From positions 6,200,001 to 6,264,000 of the forward strand of contig NZ_CM001442.1 of assembly GCF_000244915.1 (NCBI RefSeq): a stretch of 64,000 bases of DNA. Direction: 5' to 3'. Origin of the DNA: Bradyrhizobium sp. WSM471 (GTDB taxonomy: Bacteria > Pseudomonadota > Alphaproteobacteria > Rhizobiales > Xanthobacteraceae). Shown here in pieces: positions 17,126 to 25,138 of this stretch (position 1 is its first letter; each line of letters opens with the position of its first letter). The notes below the pieces were generated by a model. That model saw only the letters and a list, made by a program, of their open reading frames with translations. It did no database searches and was not told the DNA's origin. Both the position numbers and the translations under genes were made by a program.

Positions 17126-18445
17126 CTACTGGGGATGGATCATGGTGGCGTCGTCGAGATCGACCTCGCTGTCGGCGTCGGTCGCGCCCTTGTTAGTGTC
17201 GACCGTCGCAGTGACCGACATCCCGGCTCGGAGCAGGTTTTGCTTCGCGACCGACTTCGGCACGCGGATGCGGACCGGCACGCGCTGCACGATCTTGGTG
17301 AAGTTGCCGGTGGCGTTGTCAGGCGGCAGCAGCGTGAATACCGAGCCCGAGCCCGCCGCGATGCTGTCGACGACGCCGGAGAACTTGCGCATGCCGTAGG
17401 CGTCGACCTTGATCGTCACCGGCTGGCCGGGGCGGATGCGCTTGAGCTGGGTCTCCTTGAAATTGGCGTCGATATAGACGTTATCGAGCGGCACCACGTT
17501 GCCGAGCCGCTGGCCCACCGCGACGAAATCGCCGGCACTGACGAGGCGGTTCGAGAACGTGCCGTCGACCGGCGCGCGCACCGCGGTGAAGGCGAGATCA
17601 CGCTCGGCCTTGGCCAGCGTGGTCTTGAGCTCGGCGAGCTGCGCCTGCGCTTCGGCCTGCTGCGCCTTGGCGACGTCGACATTGCTGAGCGCGACATCGT
17701 AGGCGGCCTGCGCAGCCTTGACCGCGGCGGCGCCCTGGTCGCGTCCGGCTTCGGAGCTCTCGAAGGTGGCGCGCGAGGCAAACCCCTTGTTGCTCAGCGC
17801 CTGCTGGCGCTCATAATCGAGGTCGGCGCGCTTGAGGCCGGCTTCGGCGGAGACGAGCTGCGCCTTGGCCTGTGCGACCTGGCTGTCGAGCGCCGCGACC
17901 TGGCGGCCGATGCGATCGATGGTGGCCTGCTGGGTCGCGATCCTGGTCGCGGCGGCGTCGACCGCGATCTTGTAGTCGCCGTCGTCGATACGGAAGACGA
18001 TGTCGCCGGCGCGCACCGTCGTGTTGTCGCCGGCGAGGATCGAGGAGACGTGGCCGGCAACGCGCGCGCCCAGCATGGTGTTGTTGGCGCGGACATAGGC
18101 GTCGTCGGTCGCGACGTAGAAGCGGCCGACCAGCGTGTAATAGCCGGCATAGCTCGCGGCCGCGAGCGCCAGAAGCAGCCCTACTCCCATCATCACGAAT
18201 TTGCGCTTGCCGGACTTCGGCGCGCCGGCGGCGGCGGGCGCGTCTGGGGCTGCGGCCGGCTTGTCGGTCACGGGCGTCTCCGGCGCCTCGCTGGGGCGGC
18301 GCTTGGTTTCCTCAGCCACATGAGAGCGCAACTGCTCGGCGAGAGCCACAGACGTCTCGGTGGCAGCGTCACCACCCGCGGGCGCCGGCGTCTCCACGGC
18401 GTCCGGGCGAAGGACGCGCGCAGCCTGGTCTCTCACTACGGCCAT
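17126..18445 (-). CDS. HlyD/EmrA-type membrane fusion protein
   Basis: 439 aa periplasmic adaptor. A long cytoplasmic N-terminus is followed by one membrane helix near residue 90, a lipoyl-like half (VAGHVSSILAGDNTTVRAGD), a long alpha-helical coiled-coil hairpin (about 165-280) and the second lipoyl/beta-barrel half (APVDGTFSNRLVSAGDFVAV). The ATG at 18445 has GGGGAGG upstream. First gene of the efflux operon; the TetR operator lies 77 bp upstream. Confidence 0.93.
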   Translation of the reverse strand: MAVVRDQAARVLRPDAVETPAPAGGDAATETSVALAEQLRSHVAEETKRRPSEAPETPVTDKPAAAPDAPAAAGAPKSGKRKFVMMGVGLLLALAAASYAGYYTLVGRFYVATDDAYVRANNTMLGARVAGHVSSILAGDNTTVRAGDIVFRIDDGDYKIAVDAAATRIATQQATIDRIGRQVAALDSQVAQAKAQLVSAEAGLKRADLDYERQQALSNKGFASRATFESSEAGRDQGAAAVKAAQAAYDVALSNVDVAKAQQAEAQAQLAELKTTLAKAERDLAFTAVRAPVDGTFSNRLVSAGDFVAVGQRLGNVVPLDNVYIDANFKETQLKRIRPGQPVTIKVDAYGMRKFSGVVDSIAAGSGSVFTLLPPDNATGNFTKIVQRVPVRIRVPKSVAKQNLLRAGMSVTATVDTNKGATDADSEVDLDDATMIHPQ

Positions 18446-18521
18446 GAAGGCCTCCCCAAAAAAAAGCGCGAAGAGGGACAACCGCCGTACGGCCGGTTCC
18501 CTCTCGCCTATCCCAAATATC

Positions 18522-18544
18522 ATTGACCGAACGGTTCGGTCAAT
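18522..18544. promoter_or_regulatory. TetR operator: perfect 23-bp palindrome
   Basis: ATTGACCGAAC-G-GTTCGGTCAAT: two perfect 11-bp arms around one central base. It lies between the divergent EmrA-type gene and the TetR gene. TetR dimers bind this kind of site, so it probably represses both directions. Followed at once by the AT-rich TATAGATAATATT, a likely promoter -10 area. Confidence 0.85.
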
Positions 18545-18641
18545 ATAGATAATATTCCCGGTTGGACCCTACTGGCCCGAATCCTTTATTTCGGTTTCAT
18601 GATCCTGGACCGATGCAAAAACTTGCCGAGACCCTGAACCA

Positions 18642-19277
18642 ATGGTTGTAGCCGGCCGCGAACATCTGCACGTCATCCAGGAGGAGGACAGCTCCAAACG
18701 CCGCCAGATCCTGGACGGAGCCCGCAAGGTGTTCATGGATCTCGGGTTTGACGGTGCCAGCATGGGCGAGATCGCCCGCGCGGCGCAGGTCTCGAAGGGG
18801 ACGCTTTACGTCTACTTCGCGGACAAATGCGCGCTGTTCGAAGCCATCCTCGAGCAGGAGGCGCTCCAGCACGGGCAGGTCGCGTTCAATTTCGATCCGG
18901 CACGCGATGTTGAAACCACGCTGAAGGATTTCGGCCGGGCCTACAACCGTCTGCTGTGCCGGCCCGGCGGCGGATCGGCGATCCGCACCGTGATGGCGAT
19001 CGCCGAGCGCATGCCCGATCTCGGCCGCCGCTACTATGCGCGGGTGCTGGACAAGTCCATCAACCGCCTCTCCGACTATCTCAAGGCCCAGGTCGCCACC
19101 GGCGATCTCGCGATCGACGATTGCGATTTGGCGGCGTCGCAATTCATGGAACTGTGCAAGGCCTCGCTGTTCCTGCCCTTCGTCTTCCAGGCTGCACCCG
19201 CACCGTCGGAAGAGCGCATGAGCGAAGTCGTCGACAGCGCGACGCGGATGTTCCTGGCGGCGTATCGGGCGAAGTAA
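18642..19277 (+). CDS. TetR/AcrR-family transcriptional repressor
   Basis: 211 aa. The N-terminal HTH (about residues 20-65) includes GASMGEIARAAQVSKGTLYV. The C-terminal ligand-binding helical domain has an IAERMPDLGRRYYARVLD segment, like the AefR/TetR_C_7-type regulators of efflux. Divergent from the EmrAB-type pair, with a perfect palindrome in the gap, so it is most likely the local repressor relieved by an efflux substrate. Confidence 0.93.
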   Translation: MVVAGREHLHVIQEEDSSKRRQILDGARKVFMDLGFDGASMGEIARAAQVSKGTLYVYFADKCALFEAILEQEALQHGQVAFNFDPARDVETTLKDFGRAYNRLLCRPGGGSAIRTVMAIAERMPDLGRRYYARVLDKSINRLSDYLKAQVATGDLAIDDCDLAASQFMELCKASLFLPFVFQAAPAPSEERMSEVVDSATRMFLAAYRAK

Positions 19278-19321
19278 CGGCACGCGTTGCACGCCGTTCC
19301 GTCGGTCCTATATTGGGGCTC

Positions 19322-19657
19322 ATGTCCCGTGATCTTCGCCCGCCGGTCGATATTCTCCATTACGAAATTGTCCAGGAACAGGCCTCCGCGCTCGGACGGA
19401 TGGGCCGCACGCTCGAACAGGCGCTCGCGCGCTTGCGCGAGTTCGACGCCGCCCATGCCCTCCCCGAGGTGCCGGCCGCGATGCAGCCGGCCAGGCGCAA
19501 GCTGGTGCTAGAAGCCGGCCACGCACTCTGGATGTTCGTGGTGCAGCGTGAGGCGACCGGCCTGCGCGACAGCCGCCACATCATGCGGACCTACAATGTC
19601 CCGGCCGAGGTGCAGCTGTGCATGGGCCTGGTCCCGGCACCGTCCAAGTCGGCGTGA
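19322..19657 (+). CDS. Small conserved hypothetical protein (possibly DUF6665)
   Basis: 111 aa, all-helical in appearance, with the motif ILHYEIVQEQASALGRMGRT near the N-terminus and a MFVVQREATGLRD segment later. The N-terminal pattern resembles the small DUF6665 family, but I am not sure. It lies 44 bp after the TetR gene and may be read with it. No catalytic motif is evident. The ATG at 19322 follows GGGGCT closely; no clear Shine-Dalgarno. Confidence 0.6.
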   Translation: MSRDLRPPVDILHYEIVQEQASALGRMGRTLEQALARLREFDAAHALPEVPAAMQPARRKLVLEAGHALWMFVVQREATGLRDSRHIMRTYNVPAEVQLCMGLVPAPSKSA

Positions 19658-20212
19658 AAATGATTTGCTACGGCGCCCGGCGCTAGGGCGTGCACTCAGT
19701 GAGCTGCTGGTTGAAGCGCCACACGATGGGGCATCCGACACTTAGCTGACTTGGAATGATTCAAGGGCCGAATATTCGTTCCGAGTTCGGTATAACAGTG
19801 CACGAGCCTGATAAAAGGACCTCAACTCGGGGCTAGGCCAGCTGAGGTCCTCCGTGTGTCGGCAACACGTCGTCGAGGCGTGGTCGCGAATAATCCTCAA
19901 CTTAAGAAGTGGCTGTTCTTCCCGGCATCAGCTCAAGTGCAGGGAAAAATAGGCCCCAGCTCGCGGGGGGCTTGGGGGGCATTGAGCTGGGGCCATTGGG
20001 GTCACCCTTGGGGAAGGGTATCGGGAAAACTTGGCAATGTCAGGAATGTTCCTGCATTAAATTTCGAAGAGAAATTGGTGCCGCAGGCGGAATGGCACGT
20101 ACTAGTCTGAGTGCCGGGTGTCGCTTGAATTGGTTCGCTTTTCGCGTTCCGTGAATGGAACAAAGACCCTTGTGTGCACTTTGTAACGTTGCGGGTGAAG
20201 CAGGGGGAAGAT
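19658..20212. other. 555-bp gene-poor leader upstream of two response regulators
   Basis: No convincing gene on either strand. It holds two hairpins. The first is GGACCTCA/TGAGGTCC at 19817-19824 and 19843-19850. The second is an 11-bp perfect stem GGCCCCAGCTC/GAGCTGGGGCC at 19952-19962 and 19984-19994. A cluster of G runs also starts in that second loop. Neither hairpin is followed by a T run, so neither looks like a simple terminator. Confidence 0.6.
19952..20018 (+). other. G-run cluster with hairpin (possible G-quadruplex)
   Basis: Runs of G at 19965-19970 (6), 19974-19979 (6), 19989-19992 (4), 19998-20001 (4), 20010-20013 (4) and 20016-20018 (3). The loops between them are 2 to 9 nt, and the first two runs lie in the loop of an 11-bp perfect stem. 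This could fold as a quadruplex in DNA or in the leader transcript of the downstream regulators. The structure is predicted by eye only. Confidence 0.45.
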
Positions 20213-20611
20213 GTGAACACCACGGAACTTCCATCCATTCTGTTGATCGAAGACGAGGATACGATCCAACTTATCGTCGAAGAGGCTCTCTCGGAGGGAG
20301 GCTTTCAAATCGCGACCGTGAAAACGGGCGAGGAAGCCGTCACGCTTCTGAAGGGTGGTCAGCCCTACCGAGCTCTCGTCACCGACGTCAATCTGCTGGG
20401 TCGCCTTGACGGCTGGGAAGTCGCGAGAGCCGCCCGTGAGATCGACCCGCACTTTCCCGTGGTTTACATGACAGGCGGCGCGGCCGATAAGTGGCCGGTA
20501 CTCGGTGTACCAAACAGCATTCTGCTTCAGAAACCATTTGCGCCTGCGCAAGTCGTTTCGGCTGTTTCTCAGCTCCTGAACGCGGTCTCGCAGCAGACGG
20601 GTCCCGCCTGA
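20213..20611 (+). CDS. Single-domain response regulator (CheY-like receiver)
   Basis: 132 aa from the GTG at 20213, which has GGGGGA 6 bp upstream; an ATG at 20174 is in frame but lacks a site. Receiver only: acidic pocket E13-D16, phospho-acceptor D58 in LVTDVNLL, conserved Thr in VVYMTGG and Lys in LLQKPF. There is no output domain. A second receiver gene follows 15 bp later. The cognate kinase is not in this window. Confidence 0.9.
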   Translation: MNTTELPSILLIEDEDTIQLIVEEALSEGGFQIATVKTGEEAVTLLKGGQPYRALVTDVNLLGRLDGWEVARAAREIDPHFPVVYMTGGAADKWPVLGVPNSILLQKPFAPAQVVSAVSQLLNAVSQQTGPA

Positions 20612-20626
20612 GAAACGGCGATATCC

Positions 20627-21004
20627 GTGTCTGCTTCAGTTCTCCTCATCGAAGATGAAGCCCTCATCCGAATGATGTTGGTTGAGATGATTGAAGAGGC
20701 GGGTCATTCAGTTGTTGCGGAAGCGGGTAACGTCGCCAAAGGTGCCGTTCTAGCGACGGATGCTGAGTTCGATCTCGCGATCCTGGACATCAATCTCGGC
20801 GGCGACACCATCGAGCCAATCGCCTCGGCACTTGCGGGACGAGGCAAGCCGTTTTTCTTCGTGAGCGGATACGGATCGTCGGGAGTGCCGGATGCATTCA
20901 GGGGCACTCCAGTTGTGACAAAGCCTTGCTTGTTGGCAGAGTTGCAAACCGCCATTGATGCAGCAATGTCGCAAGTGCCGAGCAAAAGCCTGGGGCCGAT
21001 CTAG
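20627..21004 (+). CDS. Single-domain response regulator (CheY-like receiver)
   Basis: 125 aa from GTG. Receiver only, with the acidic pocket E9-D10-E11, phospho-acceptor D54 in AILDINLGG, FFFVSGYG in place of the usual Thr motif (Ser), and Lys in VVTKPC. The sequence class (LLIEDEALIRMMLVEM) is common among Bradyrhizobium receivers that work with HWE/HisKA2 kinases. Co-directional with the previous receiver and probably co-transcribed. Confidence 0.9.
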   Translation: MSASVLLIEDEALIRMMLVEMIEEAGHSVVAEAGNVAKGAVLATDAEFDLAILDINLGGDTIEPIASALAGRGKPFFFVSGYGSSGVPDAFRGTPVVTKPCLLAELQTAIDAAMSQVPSKSLGPI

Positions 21005-21040
21005 CCGATTGCGCCGGCCTGGTATCGTATGAGTACACGC

Positions 21041-21769
21041 CTAGTCGGTCACCTGCTTGCGGAGCGCGGCGAGATCGTTGACGACCATCTTGGTCGGGCC
21101 GGTCCAGATGATGCCGTCGTCCTGGAGGCGGCTGAGGATCAGGCTGATCGACTGGCGCGTCGCGCCGATCATGCGCGCGAGATTGGCCTGCGTGATGCGG
21201 CCGAGCGAGATCGGGCCGCTCTCGTCCTGGGCTGCGTTCTCGCACAGCTTGACCAGCAGCAGCACCAACCGTTCCGCCGCCTTCTGTCCCGCCAGCGTCT
21301 GCGCCAGCATCGAATAGGTCTCGCCCTTGAAGCCGAGGCACTCGATCAGCGCGATGGCGAACGACGGCGACTGCGCGATCAACCGGCGCACCGCGTCCTG
21401 GTCGAGATGCAGTGCCTCGACCCGCCCGAGTGCGCGGGCCGACCAGCTGTGGCGATGATCGCCGAGGATATAGGGCGCGCCGACGAAGTCGCCTGCCTCC
21501 CAAGTCGACAGCATCAGTTCGCGCCCCTGCGTGCCGGCATGGGTGCTTTCGACGATCCCGTTCAGGATGATGTGGACGCCGTTTGCGGGCTCGCCCTCCC
21601 GCAGCAGATATTCGCGGTTCTGGTAGGTCGCGAGCCTGCCGGTTCGCATCACCAGCTCCAGATCGGGCTTGTCCAACGCCTTCAGCACATAACGTCCGGT
21701 CCCGGGCCGTGACAGTTCGGCGCGCGGCTCAGCTGGATCGGCCACCTCATGCGCATCGCTGCGCTCCAC
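21041..21769 (-). CDS. Crp/Fnr-family transcriptional regulator
   Basis: 242 aa from the GTG at 21769, with GGGAG 7-8 bp upstream. N-terminal cNMP-binding beta-roll (about residues 35-140, including NGVHIILNGIVES and ELMLSTWEAGDFVG), a dimer helix, then a C-terminal winged helix with recognition region ARMIGATRQSISLILSRLQD. There is no Cys cluster for an Fe-S centre, so it is Crp-like rather than FNR-like. It lies 47 bp after the amidase gene on the same strand and may close that operon. Confidence 0.9.
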   Translation of the reverse strand: MERSDAHEVADPAEPRAELSRPGTGRYVLKALDKPDLELVMRTGRLATYQNREYLLREGEPANGVHIILNGIVESTHAGTQGRELMLSTWEAGDFVGAPYILGDHRHSWSARALGRVEALHLDQDAVRRLIAQSPSFAIALIECLGFKGETYSMLAQTLAGQKAAERLVLLLVKLCENAAQDESGPISLGRITQANLARMIGATRQSISLILSRLQDDGIIWTGPTKMVVNDLAALRKQVTD

Positions 21770-21816
21770 GATCGGTCTCCCTTCGAGTGACGGCTCGAAG
21801 GCTAGGAGGTCTCCGC

Positions 21817-23196
21817 TCAGATTGCAACGCGGCGCAGATGTTCTGGCTCGGCCGCAGCCTCCGTGAAAGCGCAAGCCAGATCGGTGAGCAGGCGCTCCCG
21901 GCCGGCCGGTGCCAGGAACGTGACGCCATAGGGCACGCCGGCTGCGGTGACGGCGTTCGGAACGGCGATGGCGGCCAGGCCCAGCGGGTTGGCGTAATTG
22001 GTGTAATAGCCGTTGTTGAAATTGGCCGTCAGCGGATCGCGCGCGACGTCATCGATGCTCAGCACGGTGCCGACCGTCGGCACGACCAGCGCATCGTGAT
22101 CTTGCCAGAAATCGCGCAGCGATCGCTGGACCTCCTTGACCTTGTAGAGCGCACGATAGGCGTCGGCCGCCGTGAACTTCCGGCTGCCGATGACGAGGTC
22201 GCGGACGATCTTCACGCCCGCGTCCGGGTTGGCGTCGAGGAATGCGCCGACCGAGACGTCCCGCTCGGCGAGGAAAGGTCCGAAAAACATTAAATCGTTG
22301 ACCGAAATGAACGGCGCGAAATCGACCGATGCGACCGACAGATCGAGCTGCCGCAGCTTGCGCAGCCCATCGCCGAACAGCGCCTCCGTCTCTGCATTGC
22401 CGAAGAAGCTGAGCTGATCCGGACGCGGCGTTGCGATGTTGAGGGGCCGCGCCGGAGATGCCTGCTCCGTCCATCCGGCGAAATCCACCGGCGAAAAACA
22501 ATCCTCGGCATCGCGCCGCGCCAACACGCGATAGACGTCGTGACCATCGCGCGGATCGCGCGTGTAGAGCGAGACGGTATCAAAACTGCGGCAGGCGTAG
22601 ACCATGCCGCGCTGACTGAAGGCGCCGGGCGCCGGCTTGAAGCCGGTCACGCCACAATAGGACGCCGGCACCCTGCCCGATCCGCCGGTATCGGTGCCGA
22701 ACGCAAAGGACGAGGTGCCTGTCGCGACCGACACCGCGGCGCCCGAACTGGAGCCGCCGGGGATGTAGTCCGGATTGTGCGGGTTGCGGGCGATGCCATA
22801 GGGCGAGCGCACGCCGACGAGGCCGGTCGCGAACTGGTCCATATTGGTTTTGCCGAGATAGATCGCGCCGGCGGCGATGGCGTCGGCGACGACCGGGCTC
22901 GTATCTTTCGCGGTGTAGGCGAATTCCGGGCAGGCCGAGGTGGTCTGCTCGCCGGCCACATCGATACAATCCTTGACCGAGAACACGAGGCCATAGAGCG
23001 GCAGCTCGCCGATCTCGCCAATGCGCGCATCGAGCGCGCGGGCCTTTGCCATGACGCCGTCGGGATTTGCCGTCGAGATCCAGACGCCGCTCTGGTCGGC
23101 ATCCTCGAGGCGCGACAACACATGCGCGGCGACGTCGGACGGCTTGAGCTCCCCGCTGCGGTAGGCGGCACGGAGGTGGCGAGGTGCGAGATTCAT
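21817..23196 (-). CDS. Amidase-signature enzyme, allophanate hydrolase (AtzF)-like
   Basis: 459 aa. The Ser-cis-Ser-Lys catalytic set is visible: K75 in FSVKDCIDVAG, cis-Ser in GGSSSGAAVS (149-151) and nucleophile S173 in GTDTGGSGRVPA. Segments such as SACPEFAY, TNMDQFATGLVGVRSPYG and ACRSFDTVS match the AtzF branch, but the C-terminal domain found in many allophanate hydrolases (about 600 aa) is absent. It may hydrolyse allophanate or another carbamoyl/amide compound. The neighbouring importer and M20 hydrolase suggest a nitrogen-compound catabolic unit. Confidence 0.88.
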   Translation of the reverse strand: MNLAPRHLRAAYRSGELKPSDVAAHVLSRLEDADQSGVWISTANPDGVMAKARALDARIGEIGELPLYGLVFSVKDCIDVAGEQTTSACPEFAYTAKDTSPVVADAIAAGAIYLGKTNMDQFATGLVGVRSPYGIARNPHNPDYIPGGSSSGAAVSVATGTSSFAFGTDTGGSGRVPASYCGVTGFKPAPGAFSQRGMVYACRSFDTVSLYTRDPRDGHDVYRVLARRDAEDCFSPVDFAGWTEQASPARPLNIATPRPDQLSFFGNAETEALFGDGLRKLRQLDLSVASVDFAPFISVNDLMFFGPFLAERDVSVGAFLDANPDAGVKIVRDLVIGSRKFTAADAYRALYKVKEVQRSLRDFWQDHDALVVPTVGTVLSIDDVARDPLTANFNNGYYTNYANPLGLAAIAVPNAVTAAGVPYGVTFLAPAGRERLLTDLACAFTEAAAEPEHLRRVAI

Positions 23197-23258
23197 GTCG
23201 GTCACGTGCTTGCGGGAATTGGCAATGTGCCGGCGGGACAAGCCCGCCGGCACCGACC

Positions 23259-24269
23259 CTAGCGGCCGATCACCTTCTCCAGATATGCGGGCTGGATGAA
23301 GGCTTCGAAGTCGGCGCGCGGCAGCAGCTTCGGCAGGCGCTCCTGCTTCACCAGGAAATCGGCGGTCGAGATCAGCGTGTCGACGAACTTGCCCTTTTTC
23401 GCGGATGTGCCGAGATACTCCTCCGTGAGCTGCTTGTTGCAGGGGACCATCCCGGTGCCCTTCATCATTCGCTGCGCGTCCTCGATCGGAAGCGAAAGCT
23501 CTTCCGCGATGATCTCGGCCGTCTTCTCCGGGTTCTTCAGCCAGAAATCGATGCCTTCGCATTCGGCCTTGATGAACTTGTCGACGTAGGACGGATACTT
23601 TTCCGCGAACGCGTTCATGACGACGCCGATGTCCCAGGTCGGGTAGCCGCGCTTGGCCATCTCGCCCGAGGTGACGAGGATCTTGCCGCCGTTCTTCACA
23701 GCCTTGCCGAGATTCGATTCCCAGAACCAGGCCGCGTCGATGTCGCCGCGAAGCCAGGCCGCCGCGATGTCCGACGGCGCGAGGTCCAGAATCTTCATCG
23801 AGGCGGGATCGACACCCTCGTCCTTGAGCGCCTGGAGCAGGAGGTAGTGTGTCGTGGAGCCGAACGGCGCCGCCACCGTTTTGCCCTTGAGGTCCTTGAG
23901 CGAGGTGATGTTCTTGTCGGTGCGAACCACCAGTGACTCGACGTAGTCGAGCATGTTGATCACCAGGATGCCCTTGATCGGCAGGGCGCGCGTCGCGCCG
24001 ATCGCGGTCGGCGGATTCCCGAGGCCGCCGAAATCGACGTCGTTGCCGGCGATCGCGCGCAGCATGTCGCCGCCGCCGCCGATCTTGACGTATTTAATGT
24101 CGACGCCCGGCATCTCCTTGGCGAGCAGGCCAAGATGCTTGGTGACCAGCTGGGCATTGACGAGGTTCAGATAGCCGACGGTCACCTTCGCCGGCTTGTC
24201 CTCGGCGCGGACTGCGGCCGTGAGCGCCAACGTGGTAACCGCGAGCGTCGCAATCAGTCTCTTCATCAT
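23259..24269 (-). CDS. ABC importer substrate-binding protein, TauA/SsuA (NMT1) type
   Basis: 336 aa periplasmic protein with a Sec signal peptide (cleavage probably after AAVRA, near residue 22). NMT1/OpuAC-like fold with the TauA-like APFGSTTHYLLLQALKDEG segment. Start at 24269 (GGGGAG upstream). Taurine-family binding proteins take up sulfonates, nitrate or small nitrogenous compounds; which one cannot be told. Permease 29 bp upstream, amidase 62 bp downstream. Confidence 0.9.
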   Translation of the reverse strand: MMKRLIATLAVTTLALTAAVRAEDKPAKVTVGYLNLVNAQLVTKHLGLLAKEMPGVDIKYVKIGGGGDMLRAIAGNDVDFGGLGNPPTAIGATRALPIKGILVINMLDYVESLVVRTDKNITSLKDLKGKTVAAPFGSTTHYLLLQALKDEGVDPASMKILDLAPSDIAAAWLRGDIDAAWFWESNLGKAVKNGGKILVTSGEMAKRGYPTWDIGVVMNAFAEKYPSYVDKFIKAECEGIDFWLKNPEKTAEIIAEELSLPIEDAQRMMKGTGMVPCNKQLTEEYLGTSAKKGKFVDTLISTADFLVKQERLPKLLPRADFEAFIQPAYLEKVIGR

Positions 24270-24298
24270 GGAGGTCTCCCCTACGATTAGAATTGAAT

Positions 24299-25138
24299 TC
24301 AGGCCCACGGCATCAACAGTTTCGCGATGCCGCGCATCATGAGGTCGAGCACGACGCCGGTGAGACCGAGCACGATCAGCCCCATGATCACGACGTCGGA
24401 GAGCAGGAATTTTGCGGCGTCCCAGATCATCCAGCCGATGCCGGCGGAGGCCGCGACGATTTCGGCGGCGACGAGAACGGTGTAGGTGAATCCGAGCGAG
24501 ATGCGCATGCCGGCGAGAATCAGCGGTCCCGCCGCCGGCAAATAGACGTGGAAGAGCAGGTGGCGCCGGGTCGCGCCGAGCGACTGGGCGGCGCGCACAT
24601 AGACCGGGTCCACGCTGGTGACGGCCTGGATCGTCGAGATGACGATGCCCGGCAAACCGGCAAGAAACAGCAGCGACAGCTTCGAGCTCTCACCGATGCC
24701 GAGCCACATCACCAGCAGCGTATAGAGGCCGAGCGGCGGCAGGGGCCGGTAAAACTCGATCAACGGATTGAGCAGCGCGCGTGCGTTGCGCGACACGCCC
24801 ATGAGGACGCCGAGCGGGATGCCGATCAGGCAGGCCAGCGTGAAAGCCGTGAGGATACGATAGAGGCTTGCGCCGAGATGCTGAAGCAGCGTCGCGCCTT
24901 GATATCCCTTCGTCATCGTCTTGACGAACGCGGCCCAGACCGCCTGCGGCTTCGGCAGGAACAGCTCGTTGGCCCAGCCCATCTCCGTGACGATGGCCCA
25001 GCCGGCCAGCAGCACGGCGACTGTCAGCGTCGAGAGCAGCACCGATCGCGAGACCTTCGGAAGCCGCAGCCGCAAGCTGCCGCGTCGCGTGCGATCCGGC
25101 GAGATTGGAATCGTCATGTGGGTCGCCTCGACGCTCAT
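24299..25138 (-). CDS. ABC importer permease, TauC/SsuC type
   Basis: 279 aa with six membrane helices and the BPD_transp_1 EAA-like loop (VRAAQSLGATRRHLLFHVYL). Partner of the TauA-like protein downstream. Starts by a 4-bp ATGA overlap with the M20 gene, so translation is coupled. No ATPase gene accompanies it here. Confidence 0.92.
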   Translation of the reverse strand: MSVEATHMTIPISPDRTRRGSLRLRLPKVSRSVLLSTLTVAVLLAGWAIVTEMGWANELFLPKPQAVWAAFVKTMTKGYQGATLLQHLGASLYRILTAFTLACLIGIPLGVLMGVSRNARALLNPLIEFYRPLPPLGLYTLLVMWLGIGESSKLSLLFLAGLPGIVISTIQAVTSVDPVYVRAAQSLGATRRHLLFHVYLPAAGPLILAGMRISLGFTYTVLVAAEIVAASAGIGWMIWDAAKFLLSDVVIMGLIVLGLTGVVLDLMMRGIAKLLMPWA

